NCBI GenBank assembly: GCA_021794235.1 | Contig: JAJYRE010000019.1 | Location: 1-58,283, forward strand | Direction: 5' to 3' | Source: Nanobdellota archaeon | Lineage (GTDB): Archaea > Nanobdellota > Nanobdellia > Parvarchaeales > Parvarchaeaceae | Length of the DNA stretch: 58,283 nt | In this document: positions 49,957-58,278 of the stretch, one piece after another | How positions within the stretch are numbered: the first letter of the stretch is position 1 | Layout: each line of letters starts with the position of its first letter | The notes under the pieces: model-generated | Databases searched by the model: none | Seen by the model: the letters and a program-made list of their open reading frames with translations, nothing else | What the model was told of the DNA's origin: nothing | Translations under genes and position numbers: made by a program

Positions 49957-51222
49957 ATGTTTATAGAATTATTATCAGCTTTCGCGACCACTGCTTTCAC
50001 CGGGATCAATGCAGTCTGGGCTGGAAGCAATGTTTACAATTTCTACCCGTTGCTGAAGGTCCGTAAACTGGAGAAATCAGAGCATGTCGGAGTGGAAGAG
50101 AAACCAAAAGTGTCCGTATTGCTGCCAGCTTACAGGGAGGAGAAGGTCCTTCTGAACACCGTCAAAAGGATAGAAAGCAACAGATACAGCAATCTGGAAC
50201 TTATACTGATGACAGAAAAAGACGATTTCAAAACCGACAGGATGGCAGAATATCTTCATAGAAAATACAAAAATGTCATTCATGTACCGGTAGAGGACAA
50301 CGGAACGGCAAGAGGGAAGCCCAGAGCCCTCAACCAGGGCCTGAGCAAGGCGACCGGGGAGATCATCGGTGTTCTGGATGCGGAAGACTATGTATCCGAC
50401 GATCTCTTTGATACAGTCGCCTCATCGATAAAAGGCGAGGGATACGATGCGGTGCAGGGCCAGCTCAAGCTAAAGTCGGAAAAAGAGTCGTGGCTGGACA
50501 AGCAGTTCCGTGCTGAGTACGATTTCTTCTTCAGCGAGTACCTGCCTAGGTTATCAAAGCTGGATTATATACTGCCGTTTGGTGGCACCACAAACTTCTT
50601 CAGAAAAGAGCTTGTGGATGAGCTAGGTGGATGGAAAGAAGGCAATCTGACGGAAGATTATGAGCTGGCCGTGAGAGCAAGCATGAACTCGGCGAATACC
50701 AGCAAAAAATACAAGATAGGCATGATAGACGTCGTGACTACAGAGCAGACAACTCCGAATCTCAAGTCCTGGATGAAGCAGAGGACCAGATGGCAGCAGG
50801 GAAAACTACAGACAACAGTTGAGTATTCAAAGCGAAAATACGACCCCAAAAGCAAGGCAAAGATGTATATGGCAGGGTTAGGCGCGTTTTTCGGACCTAT
50901 AAACTTTACGGGTATCGGGATGAGTGCGTTATTTTACCTCGACCACCTGCCGGTTCCGCAGGTTATCAAACCGCTCGCATATTTCAATCTCTCATCCGCG
51001 GCTTTCTACTGCTATATACAGGGAAGATCCTACGAGAAGATTGCAAAGAAGGAAAATAGAAGCCACCCTTATCTAAAAGGGTTTCTGATCGGGGTTACAA
51101 CACCCGTCTACTGGGTGCTCCAGTGGGCCGCAAGCACAAGGGCCGTTTTCAGGGAACTGAAAAACATGAAGAACTGGGAGAAAACCGAACACACCCCTAT
51201 CGATTACTCAAAAAAGAACTAG
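49957..51222 (+). CDS. Membrane glycosyltransferase family 2 (processive/cellulose-synthase-like)
   Basis: VSVLLPAYREEKVLLNTVKRI, DAED, TEDYELAVRA, QRTRWQQGK, C-terminal TMs. Confidence 0.88.
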   Translation: MFIELLSAFATTAFTGINAVWAGSNVYNFYPLLKVRKLEKSEHVGVEEKPKVSVLLPAYREEKVLLNTVKRIESNRYSNLELILMTEKDDFKTDRMAEYLHRKYKNVIHVPVEDNGTARGKPRALNQGLSKATGEIIGVLDAEDYVSDDLFDTVASSIKGEGYDAVQGQLKLKSEKESWLDKQFRAEYDFFFSEYLPRLSKLDYILPFGGTTNFFRKELVDELGGWKEGNLTEDYELAVRASMNSANTSKKYKIGMIDVVTTEQTTPNLKSWMKQRTRWQQGKLQTTVEYSKRKYDPKSKAKMYMAGLGAFFGPINFTGIGMSALFYLDHLPVPQVIKPLAYFNLSSAAFYCYIQGRSYEKIAKKENRSHPYLKGFLIGVTTPVYWVLQWAASTRAVFRELKNMKNWEKTEHTPIDYSKKN

Positions 51223-51360
51223 TTTTATCCGATGACTTTTACCCTGACAGTCTGGATAAGGCCAAGCCTTTCAGGAGGCTGGCTCAACAAGCCGATACCA
51301 CGTTATAAGGGCTTGAGAACCATAAAAAACTTTAAATATAACAAGTTTAATTCATATAAA

Positions 51361-52629
51361 ATGAGCAATGGGGGCGACAATACTTCTATAAACCCTGCCG
51401 ATTCGGCCGAATCTGGTAAATTGCCGCCGGAATCTAAAATTAATACACAACTTATTGTATTGATAGGTATAATCATAGCGGCCGTGGCAATCCTGTATGT
51501 CCTATACCAGTTTAATGTAATCGCCGGGATAAGTTTTCTAGGCAACGCTCCGGTAACGACGTTTTCATCCGCCAATAGCTCATCACAGGCGACGTTTGAC
51601 GCGTCTAATATCTTTAAATCCAGCAGTAACTTCAATATAAGCTATAATTACTCTTCAACTGCGTACTCTTCTGTATTAGGCGTCAATCACAGTACCACTA
51701 CCTCTCAAAGTGCTTACATAAGCAAATACGGTGAATATTTTAAAAATGTAATAAATAATTCAGGAATCGTTAACACTACTGTCTATAACGGATCAGGCCT
51801 AACAGAATGCCTGAGTTTTCTAGGACTGCCAACCTGCACTTTTACCCCAGTTTCATCCGATGCTATAAATAAGTCAGGTATTTTTTCGCAGCTTTTCAAT
51901 AATAGCGCGACATCCAACTTAATGGGCTCTGTAAAAAATTCCAGTTTTAAAAATTTAGGTGAGAAAACCTACAACGGCAATAGGTGTACAATGTTTGGGC
52001 TGTCAACGGTCCTTAAAAACTACTCCGTGTCTTTCGGCATCTCATCCGCCATAAGCGGATACATAGACGAAAACATCTGCATCTCCGATGAGTTTGGCGT
52101 AATATTATACGGAAATATAGGTTATGAAGCCAAGGTAGTGACAAACTCGAGTTTTATCGGAACTGCAGTAACGGGCGGAGTCGTAGATATAACGTCAAAG
52201 TTAGGTCCTGCCCCCACCCAGTCTGAAGTCCTTAGTCTGCCTAATAGATCCTCATCCGGTTTCGGTACCGGCTCATATAACGGAACTATACCCGGCATAC
52301 CATCCAATCCGAATACCGTTGACGTTAACGGTACATCCTGCGGTAACTTTAGCACGTCAACATACCCTTCCAGTCATATTGAGGGAACCTGCAACTGGAC
52401 GGGTGGAATCATAAATATAAGCTACGCTGGAGGGACTGCAGGCTATGCTTCTGTGACGTTGACGGGAGAGAACAGTAAGGTATACTATTCCAACAGCACT
52501 ACACTGTGGTGCTCATCCGATCCTGCGTATTCCATCATAAATCTTCCAGCTCAGCAGTATACTGTCAGGCTGGGTGCAGGACGCGGCGGTGGAGACTGCG
52601 GTGACTCGTACGTTAAACTCAGCGGATAG
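51361..52629 (+). CDS. Membrane-anchored extracellular protein with C-terminal CGNF domain
   Basis: ORF 51232..52629; ATG at 51361 follows aactttaaatataa; TM INTQLIVLIGIIIAAVAILYVLYQF; C-term CGNFSTSTYPSSHIEGTCNWTGGIINISYAGG...GRGGGDCG. Confidence 0.75.
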   Translation: MSNGGDNTSINPADSAESGKLPPESKINTQLIVLIGIIIAAVAILYVLYQFNVIAGISFLGNAPVTTFSSANSSSQATFDASNIFKSSSNFNISYNYSSTAYSSVLGVNHSTTTSQSAYISKYGEYFKNVINNSGIVNTTVYNGSGLTECLSFLGLPTCTFTPVSSDAINKSGIFSQLFNNSATSNLMGSVKNSSFKNLGEKTYNGNRCTMFGLSTVLKNYSVSFGISSAISGYIDENICISDEFGVILYGNIGYEAKVVTNSSFIGTAVTGGVVDITSKLGPAPTQSEVLSLPNRSSSGFGTGSYNGTIPGIPSNPNTVDVNGTSCGNFSTSTYPSSHIEGTCNWTGGIINISYAGGTAGYASVTLTGENSKVYYSNSTTLWCSSDPAYSIINLPAQQYTVRLGAGRGGGDCGDSYVKLSG

Positions 52630-52638
52630 ACCCTTCCG

Positions 52639-53265
52639 CTAACCGAGTAGTTTCAGAATTTCATTCAGGTCGGTGATATTTGCGTTGGCTATGTCCAGTT
52701 TTTCGCCGTCTCTGGAGATAAATACGGTGAAGGAACCTATCTGCTTTCCGGGTATTATATCGTTGTAGCTGTCGCCAACCACCATTCCCTTTTTTGGATC
52801 AGTGCCTATCCTTCTGAATGCTTCTACAAAAATCGCCGGGTCAGGCTTTCCTCTTTCGACTATGTCTGAGCTGATTATCGAATCTGCTAATTTGTCTATG
52901 GAGGTTATCTCTATCACCTTTGTAAGCAGGTCCTGCCCAAGGCCGGTTGCAACGGCTATTTTTATGTGTCTTTTTCTTATATCCTGCAGCACCCCCACTG
53001 TTTCGGGGTAAAAAAGAGGGCTGTTTAGCAGTTTGACGGCTTCGTCCCTTCTTTTTGACACAAGCATTTTTGCTGTGGACTCATCTGCGCCCGGAAGGTA
53101 TTTTTTTATTATATCTCTTGACGAGACTCCTTTTGTTTTTTCGTATAGTTCATCCGCTGAAATCTGAAGACCGCCCTCCTTGAAAGCATTAGACCATGCA
53201 ATTGACAGTGTCCTAGCGGTATCTATAAGCGTCCCGTCAAGGTCGAACACTATGCCGTCAATCAT
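52639..53265 (-). CDS. HAD-superfamily phosphatase (phosphoglycolate phosphatase-like)
   Basis: IVFDLDGTLIDTA, IAVATGLG, RGKPDPAIF, VGDSYNDIIPGK. Confidence 0.9.
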   Translation of the reverse strand: MIDGIVFDLDGTLIDTARTLSIAWSNAFKEGGLQISADELYEKTKGVSSRDIIKKYLPGADESTAKMLVSKRRDEAVKLLNSPLFYPETVGVLQDIRKRHIKIAVATGLGQDLLTKVIEITSIDKLADSIISSDIVERGKPDPAIFVEAFRRIGTDPKKGMVVGDSYNDIIPGKQIGSFTVFISRDGEKLDIANANITDLNEILKLLG

Positions 53266-53444
53266 ATAAGTTTCTATCCGTATAGGATTAAATAGTGTAG
53301 GCTTTTTGGATGCTTTCTACTGGAAACCATGCAATTAGAAGATCCGGCAATTTCTAAGTGGACATCCACCCATATGAGAGTGTAAGATGGAATAGGAAGC
53401 ATGGCTTAACTTTACAGATGTGTTGAGTTTGCATTATAAATATT

Positions 53445-53467
53445 TATATATGGATATATCATATATA
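53445..53467. promoter_or_regulatory. Operator-like inverted repeat TATATATG-n7-CATATATA upstream of the MNT gene
   Basis: 8-bp perfect arms, between the TATA-like box (ttataaatat) and the ATG at 53473. Confidence 0.5.
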
Positions 53468-53472
53468 AAAAT

Positions 53473-54060
53473 ATGGCAAAGAAGACCTATAAACCAACTA
53501 TGCTCACGCAGGAAGCCTATAACACATTGAATAACGCCAGAATATATCTGCAGAAACGAACTTCCAGCAGGATAACATTTAACGATACCATATCCGAGTT
53601 TATAGGCAAAAAGCTCGCTTTAATGGAGTTAGAACCGACTCTAAGGGAGTATATCTTCAGTTTCGTAGAACAAATATCGAAATCAAGTGAAATTCGTGGA
53701 GTTATCCTGTACGGTTCTGTAGCCAAAGGCACGTCCGGTAAATTTAGTGATATCGACCTCTTTATTATGATAGAAGGGGATGAACAAGCCTTTTATGAAA
53801 AAACCGCCAGGGCGGCGTTTGAAAATACCGAAAAAATCCACAAAGAACTGTTGTCAAAGGGGATTTACTCATCTATAAGTCCATTAATCCTGTCTTTGAA
53901 AAGATTATCAGAGTTCAGTCCGCTCTTCCTGGATATATTAGATTACGGAATAGTCCTTTACGATAGGAAAAATACTGCAGATGACTTTTTATCCTCGTTA
54001 AGAAAAATAAAACACAAGCGGCTAAAAATCGCAGGCGTGGAGGTTCTGGAATGGACGTAG
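53473..54060 (+). CDS. MNT-type nucleotidyltransferase with N-terminal RHH/antitoxin-like segment
   Basis: GVILYGSVAKGTSGKFSDIDLFIMIEG; N-term TMLTQEAYNTLNNARIYLQKRTSSRITFNDTISEFIGKKL. Confidence 0.82.
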   Translation: MAKKTYKPTMLTQEAYNTLNNARIYLQKRTSSRITFNDTISEFIGKKLALMELEPTLREYIFSFVEQISKSSEIRGVILYGSVAKGTSGKFSDIDLFIMIEGDEQAFYEKTARAAFENTEKIHKELLSKGIYSSISPLILSLKRLSEFSPLFLDILDYGIVLYDRKNTADDFLSSLRKIKHKRLKIAGVEVLEWT

Positions 54061-54458
54061 AGAAAGTAAAAGCCGCCTTAGACAATTCGGATACGTGGTT
54101 GGGCTCCGCAAAAAGCAACTTCAGAGACGGTCAGTACAGTGCCGCCCTTTATAGTCTGGAAATGGCCGCTGAGATAGCCCTCAAATCTGTATTGCTGTCG
54201 ATAAATGTAAACGTTCCAAAGGTGCATGATATCTCTTCTTTAGTCGTAAAGTACGCGGAGGAAAATAAAAAGCTAAACATAATAAGGGAAAATGAGAAAT
54301 TCATAAAAGAAGTCTTCTTGGACCTTCTTACCTACAGGAATTCGGCCGGTTATATGTTTGAATACAGAAAATCCGAGAATGAATTTAAGAAATTGGTGAC
54401 GGAGTACCTGCCAAAAACAGAAAAGCTTATAGACATCTGTAGAAAGACAGCGCATTGA
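54051..54458 (+). CDS. HEPN-domain protein
   Basis: WLGSAKSNFRDGQYSAALYSLEMAAEIALKSVLLSINVNVPKVHDISSLV; 10-bp overlap with the upstream MNT gene. Confidence 0.82.
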   Translation: MDVEKVKAALDNSDTWLGSAKSNFRDGQYSAALYSLEMAAEIALKSVLLSINVNVPKVHDISSLVVKYAEENKKLNIIRENEKFIKEVFLDLLTYRNSAGYMFEYRKSENEFKKLVTEYLPKTEKLIDICRKTAH

Positions 54459-54468
54459 TTAGAATTGT

Positions 54469-54660
54469 TTAATAGGAAGCTTCACAATGTGTTCGTTCTC
54501 TAGACGACAAATGAAGTTTGGATTGAAATTTGTAGATCGGTGCATTTCTCATATAATTTCTACATCGTAACACAGTTCGGGAACCGCATATTTTGTAAAA
54601 TTTAGGGTAGTTTGCGGCATTTGTAAATGCGGGTTTTGCGTATAATGTTTTCTTATCCAT
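54469..54660 (-). pseudogene. Possible decayed zinc-ribbon (DUF2321-like) short ORF
   Basis: NYPKFYKICGSRTVLRCRNYMRNAPIYKF looks like PKFCxxCGxxTxxxCxNCxxxI with Cys-to-Tyr changes. Confidence 0.3.
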
Positions 54661-54696
54661 TTATAGTTAGTTAAGATGCCTTTTTATTTATGAAAA

Positions 54697-56127
54697 ATGT
54701 CCTATTCTATGCGAGGACGACAGGACACCAGCGGTATTACTGAAAGCATAAACAATGCTTCTCTGGGCCTTTTCCATTACAAGACGCTTCTTATATCCGG
54801 AATGGGCTTTCTGACGGATGCGTACGATCTTTTCATAATAAGTACAGTCCTTAGTCTACTACCCCTTGCAGGATGGAGTATCAGCGTAGGACAGACGGCT
54901 CTGATAGGCTCGATATCCCTTCTTTCAGCTGTCATAGGATCCTCAATGTTCGGAGTCTTCCTGGACAAATTCGGAAGGAAGTCCGTGTACGGCATAGAAC
55001 TTATACTTCTAATCGGCGGTGCTCTGGGCAGTGCATTCGCCACACCCTTCAATAACGTGTATATACTGGCAATCTGGCGTTTTCTACTTGGGTTAGGGAT
55101 AGGCGGGGATTACGCCGCAAGTTCCGTTATAATGTCCGAATATTCGAATACGAAGAACAGAGGAAGACTCCTCGGGATGGTATTTTCCATGCAGAGCATA
55201 GGTCTTGCGTTGGGCCCATTGATAGCTCTCGGGCTGATCTCTTCCGGTCTTTCCGCAGCTATAGTCTGGAGGCTGCTGCTTGCGATAGGGGCAATCCCTT
55301 CGGCGATAGTGATATACTACAGGAGGAAGATGCCGGAGACTCCAAAATATGCGGCTAGAGTAAAGGGAAACATAGGGCAGATAGCGGGAAAGCTAAAGAA
55401 CTACACAGGTCTGAAGATGGTTGCAAGATCAAGGAACTCCAAGCTTGTAAAGGCCAACTGGAAAACACTCTTTACGGACAGGCGGCTTCTTCTTATACTA
55501 CTGGCGACCGCAGGAACATGGTTTGCCATGGACTGGTCATTTTATGGGAATACGATAATGGGCGGAAATATCTATAAAGCGCTCATTCCAACAGGCCTGT
55601 CGGCGATTCAGGGATTGATACTGCACACAAAATACGAGGCGCTGATCTTCGGAGTCGGTGCCCTTCCAGGTTACTGGCTGGCAGCGTTTACAATCGACAG
55701 GCTAGGAAGGAAGTTCATACAGATGCTGGGATTTGCCATGATGGCTGTATTGTTTTTCATAATATACGCATTTCCTTTCCTCGCGGCTGCACAGTACATA
55801 TTCGATTTTATTATAATATACGGCTTGAGTTACTTCTTTGTAGAATTCGGGCCAAACATGACTACCTTTATCTACCCGCCGGAGGTCTTCCCGGTTTCTC
55901 TTAGAGGATTGGGTAGCGGATTAGCAGCGGCGGGTGGAAAAATAGGTGCGTTTATAGGAACGGCTGTTGATGCATTTCTTTTCGCACAGGCCGGTGGTAT
56001 AGGAAAGGTGATGCTGATATCGGTAATTCTTTCAATTATAGGGCTACTGTTGACGATATTCATCCTTCCTGAGACCAAGCAGAGAGATATAGAAGACACT
56101 TCTCAGGAGAGCCGTTTTCAGACGTGA
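54697..56127 (+). CDS. MFS transporter (sugar/phosphate:H+ symporter-like)
   Basis: DAYDLFIISTVLSLL, FGVFLDKFGRKSVYGIEL, RFLLGLGIGGDYAASSVIMSEY, TIDRLGRKFIQ, VFPVSLRGLGSGLAAAGGKIGA. Confidence 0.9.
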   Translation: MSYSMRGRQDTSGITESINNASLGLFHYKTLLISGMGFLTDAYDLFIISTVLSLLPLAGWSISVGQTALIGSISLLSAVIGSSMFGVFLDKFGRKSVYGIELILLIGGALGSAFATPFNNVYILAIWRFLLGLGIGGDYAASSVIMSEYSNTKNRGRLLGMVFSMQSIGLALGPLIALGLISSGLSAAIVWRLLLAIGAIPSAIVIYYRRKMPETPKYAARVKGNIGQIAGKLKNYTGLKMVARSRNSKLVKANWKTLFTDRRLLLILLATAGTWFAMDWSFYGNTIMGGNIYKALIPTGLSAIQGLILHTKYEALIFGVGALPGYWLAAFTIDRLGRKFIQMLGFAMMAVLFFIIYAFPFLAAAQYIFDFIIIYGLSYFFVEFGPNMTTFIYPPEVFPVSLRGLGSGLAAAGGKIGAFIGTAVDAFLFAQAGGIGKVMLISVILSIIGLLLTIFILPETKQRDIEDTSQESRFQT

Positions 56128-56184
56128 GGGACCGGTTTTCGGCTATGGAAGCTTTAAATAGGGGCACACTTCATAAATATTAGA

Positions 56185-56631
56185 ATGGTAATGGATTCCA
56201 AAAACCTTGACAGCATTCTGGATAAACCAAAAACACTTCTTTCTAGGGTTTCAATAGCTAACAACGAAGAATTAAAATATCGTGGTTATAACGTTTCTCT
56301 AGCAAACGGTAAAAATTTGAAATATCAAGGTTCGTGGTTGTACTCGTCAAATGGCGAGAGCCCGTACACCGGAAAGAATGTAGAGGTTCTTAATCAGTAT
56401 ACTCACGAGAAGGAGACTGTTAGGCTAAACCTGCATCAAAGAGTAGCATTGGCCCTGGGTCGCCCTGTAAAAGAGAGTGTACGCAGATACGACGGTTGGG
56501 GGAAGGAGGGCCTAATATTTTATGTTTTTAAGTACAAGGACAAGGGGCATACATTTCTGATGCTTGATTATCCCCACAGTCATGACTACCATTTCCATAC
56601 CGATTACCGCGGTAGCGACGCAGTCCAGTAG
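56185..56631 (+). CDS. Hypothetical protein
   Basis: 148-aa ORF preceded by a TATA-like element. Confidence 0.55.
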   Translation: MVMDSKNLDSILDKPKTLLSRVSIANNEELKYRGYNVSLANGKNLKYQGSWLYSSNGESPYTGKNVEVLNQYTHEKETVRLNLHQRVALALGRPVKESVRRYDGWGKEGLIFYVFKYKDKGHTFLMLDYPHSHDYHFHTDYRGSDAVQ

Positions 56632-56704
56632 ATCTGATCGGGTTCTGAACGGTAATTTTTATCAGTCCTTCGCGGATAATTTCGCATTTTAGTCAGTTTC
56701 CCAC

Positions 56705-56850
56705 TATTTTTATATAATGATATTATATCATTATAAATAATATTATTTATATAAGTACTATATCACAAATTAAATTTAATATCGGAAATATACTATATGA
56801 TATTATTATATAATTATTAAGTATAATAATTATAATTATATAACATAATA
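56705..56850. repeat. Extreme AT-rich island with two AT inverted repeats
   Basis: TATAATGATA-tta-TATCATTATA at 56713..56735; TATAATTATTA-agta-TAATAATTATA at 56809..56834. Confidence 0.75.
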
Positions 56851-56941
56851 AGCGCAATAGTTTGCGACGTTTTTCTTCTTTTTTATACAATATATATGGG
56901 AAAATGCCTAAAAATAAATAGGAAGAGACCCCTAATTAAAT

Positions 56942-57340
56942 ATGCGTCAGAAAAGAATGCACGGTAGCGACATAGAAAAAGGGCTGAATATGCTCGGCTT
57001 CCCGTTTAGAGTCATATTTTCATTCATATTGGTGATGTTCCTGATCCTTGTTTTTTTATCGCTTGTATCGCTCGGGTTTTACTATAAATTTAATACGCCG
57101 ATAAACTGGCTTGGGAACGCCTGGAGCGCCTGGGGCGGCCTTTGGGTCGTACTGGCGGTAATATTCATATTCTTCCGGCCATGGTGGAGATGGTCATACT
57201 ACTGGAATGATTACAGGCACAGGGGACTTGATGAAGGCATCTCCACGAACATCGCAATGCACAGGGCAAGGATGAGGTTTGCTTCCGGTGAGATCTCCGA
57301 AAAAGAGTACAAGAATATAATAAATAACCTTAAAAATTGA
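56942..57340 (+). CDS. Two-TM protein with C-terminal SHOCT-like motif
   Basis: Two hydrophobic helices, then ARMRFASGEISEKEYKNIINNLKN. Confidence 0.75.
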   Translation: MRQKRMHGSDIEKGLNMLGFPFRVIFSFILVMFLILVFLSLVSLGFYYKFNTPINWLGNAWSAWGGLWVVLAVIFIFFRPWWRWSYYWNDYRHRGLDEGISTNIAMHRARMRFASGEISEKEYKNIINNLKN

Positions 57341-57364
57341 TAGCAATAATATTGTTATTCTAAT

Positions 57365-57874
57365 TTAATGTTTATAGTGCTCAGCAAAGTATCTTTTTTC
57401 GTAGTTTTGGTGGTTTTCAGCCATCTCTGCATGTGCGAGCGGTTGCGGGTATGCTAGTTCCTTTGTCCGATCATCGTAATAGTACAGCTGCTCCCTGGCC
57501 TGTCTTTCCACCCTCTCTAGGTTCCTTAGCCTGTTCTCTTGCTCCCGCTTTACCGATTCCCATGCACGCTTAAGGTCCTCCTCTTTTTCCTCTTTTCTGA
57601 TTAGGTGCATCCCCGCTAATCCGTAGGCTGCCATGATGGCTACACCGGTTATCTCTAGACCGTTTCCAAAGCCGGATGAACCGTTGCTATTCGCATACGC
57701 TCCTCCAAGAAACAAAGGGAGCCCATACAAAAACCTCATAAGAAAATTATTCGGAAAATCCTTTGATTTCCTGTTGCCTATGAATATATTTTGTAACCCT
57801 TCTTTTAGTTTGTAGAATCCACCGTTCGCGTCAGTTGTTACTGATAATTGCTCCTCTAATTTATGACTGGCCAT
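57365..57874 (-). CDS. Hypothetical membrane protein with charged C-terminal coiled region
   Basis: ORF 57365..57940; ATG at 57874 (MASHKLEEQ) preferred, with ttataaattt upstream. Confidence 0.55.
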   Translation of the reverse strand: MASHKLEEQLSVTTDANGGFYKLKEGLQNIFIGNRKSKDFPNNFLMRFLYGLPLFLGGAYANSNGSSGFGNGLEITGVAIMAAYGLAGMHLIRKEEKEEDLKRAWESVKREQENRLRNLERVERQAREQLYYYDDRTKELAYPQPLAHAEMAENHQNYEKRYFAEHYKH

Positions 57875-57954
57875 TTTATTACTAATTCGGCTAAATTTAT
57901 AATCTTTATCGTATCCAAAATCAACTATATAAGCGAACAAATACTTTGTATTTT

Positions 57955-58278
57955 ATGGTTGCGTTCATAGACGAACTGGCGTATTATCTGTTCGGTATAG
58001 CCTTCGCAGCCTTTTTACTTGCTTACTTAGCATCCGTAATGTACCTTTCCTACCGTAAGGATAGGATGGATATGCGCAGCCATCTGGAAGACATGTCTGT
58101 ACCTCTGGGATTCCTCGGCGGATATCTCCTGGTAATGGGTGCAATCTCCCAAATGACATGGTTCCTTCCGGGCGCGTATAATATATTGTTCTATGATCCG
58201 ATGGTATCATTGGGCCTTTTACTGTTGATATTTGCGTTTTCGATAAAGATGAAGTTTAAGCTGCAGTTTACCGGCTAG
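57955..58278 (+). CDS. DUF981-like membrane protein, probably truncated at the contig end
   Basis: MVAFIDELAYYLFGIAFAAFLLAYLA...WFLPGAYNILFYDPMVSLGLLLL; the stop overlaps an adapter-like 3' heptamer. Confidence 0.6.
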   Translation: MVAFIDELAYYLFGIAFAAFLLAYLASVMYLSYRKDRMDMRSHLEDMSVPLGFLGGYLLVMGAISQMTWFLPGAYNILFYDPMVSLGLLLLIFAFSIKMKFKLQFTG

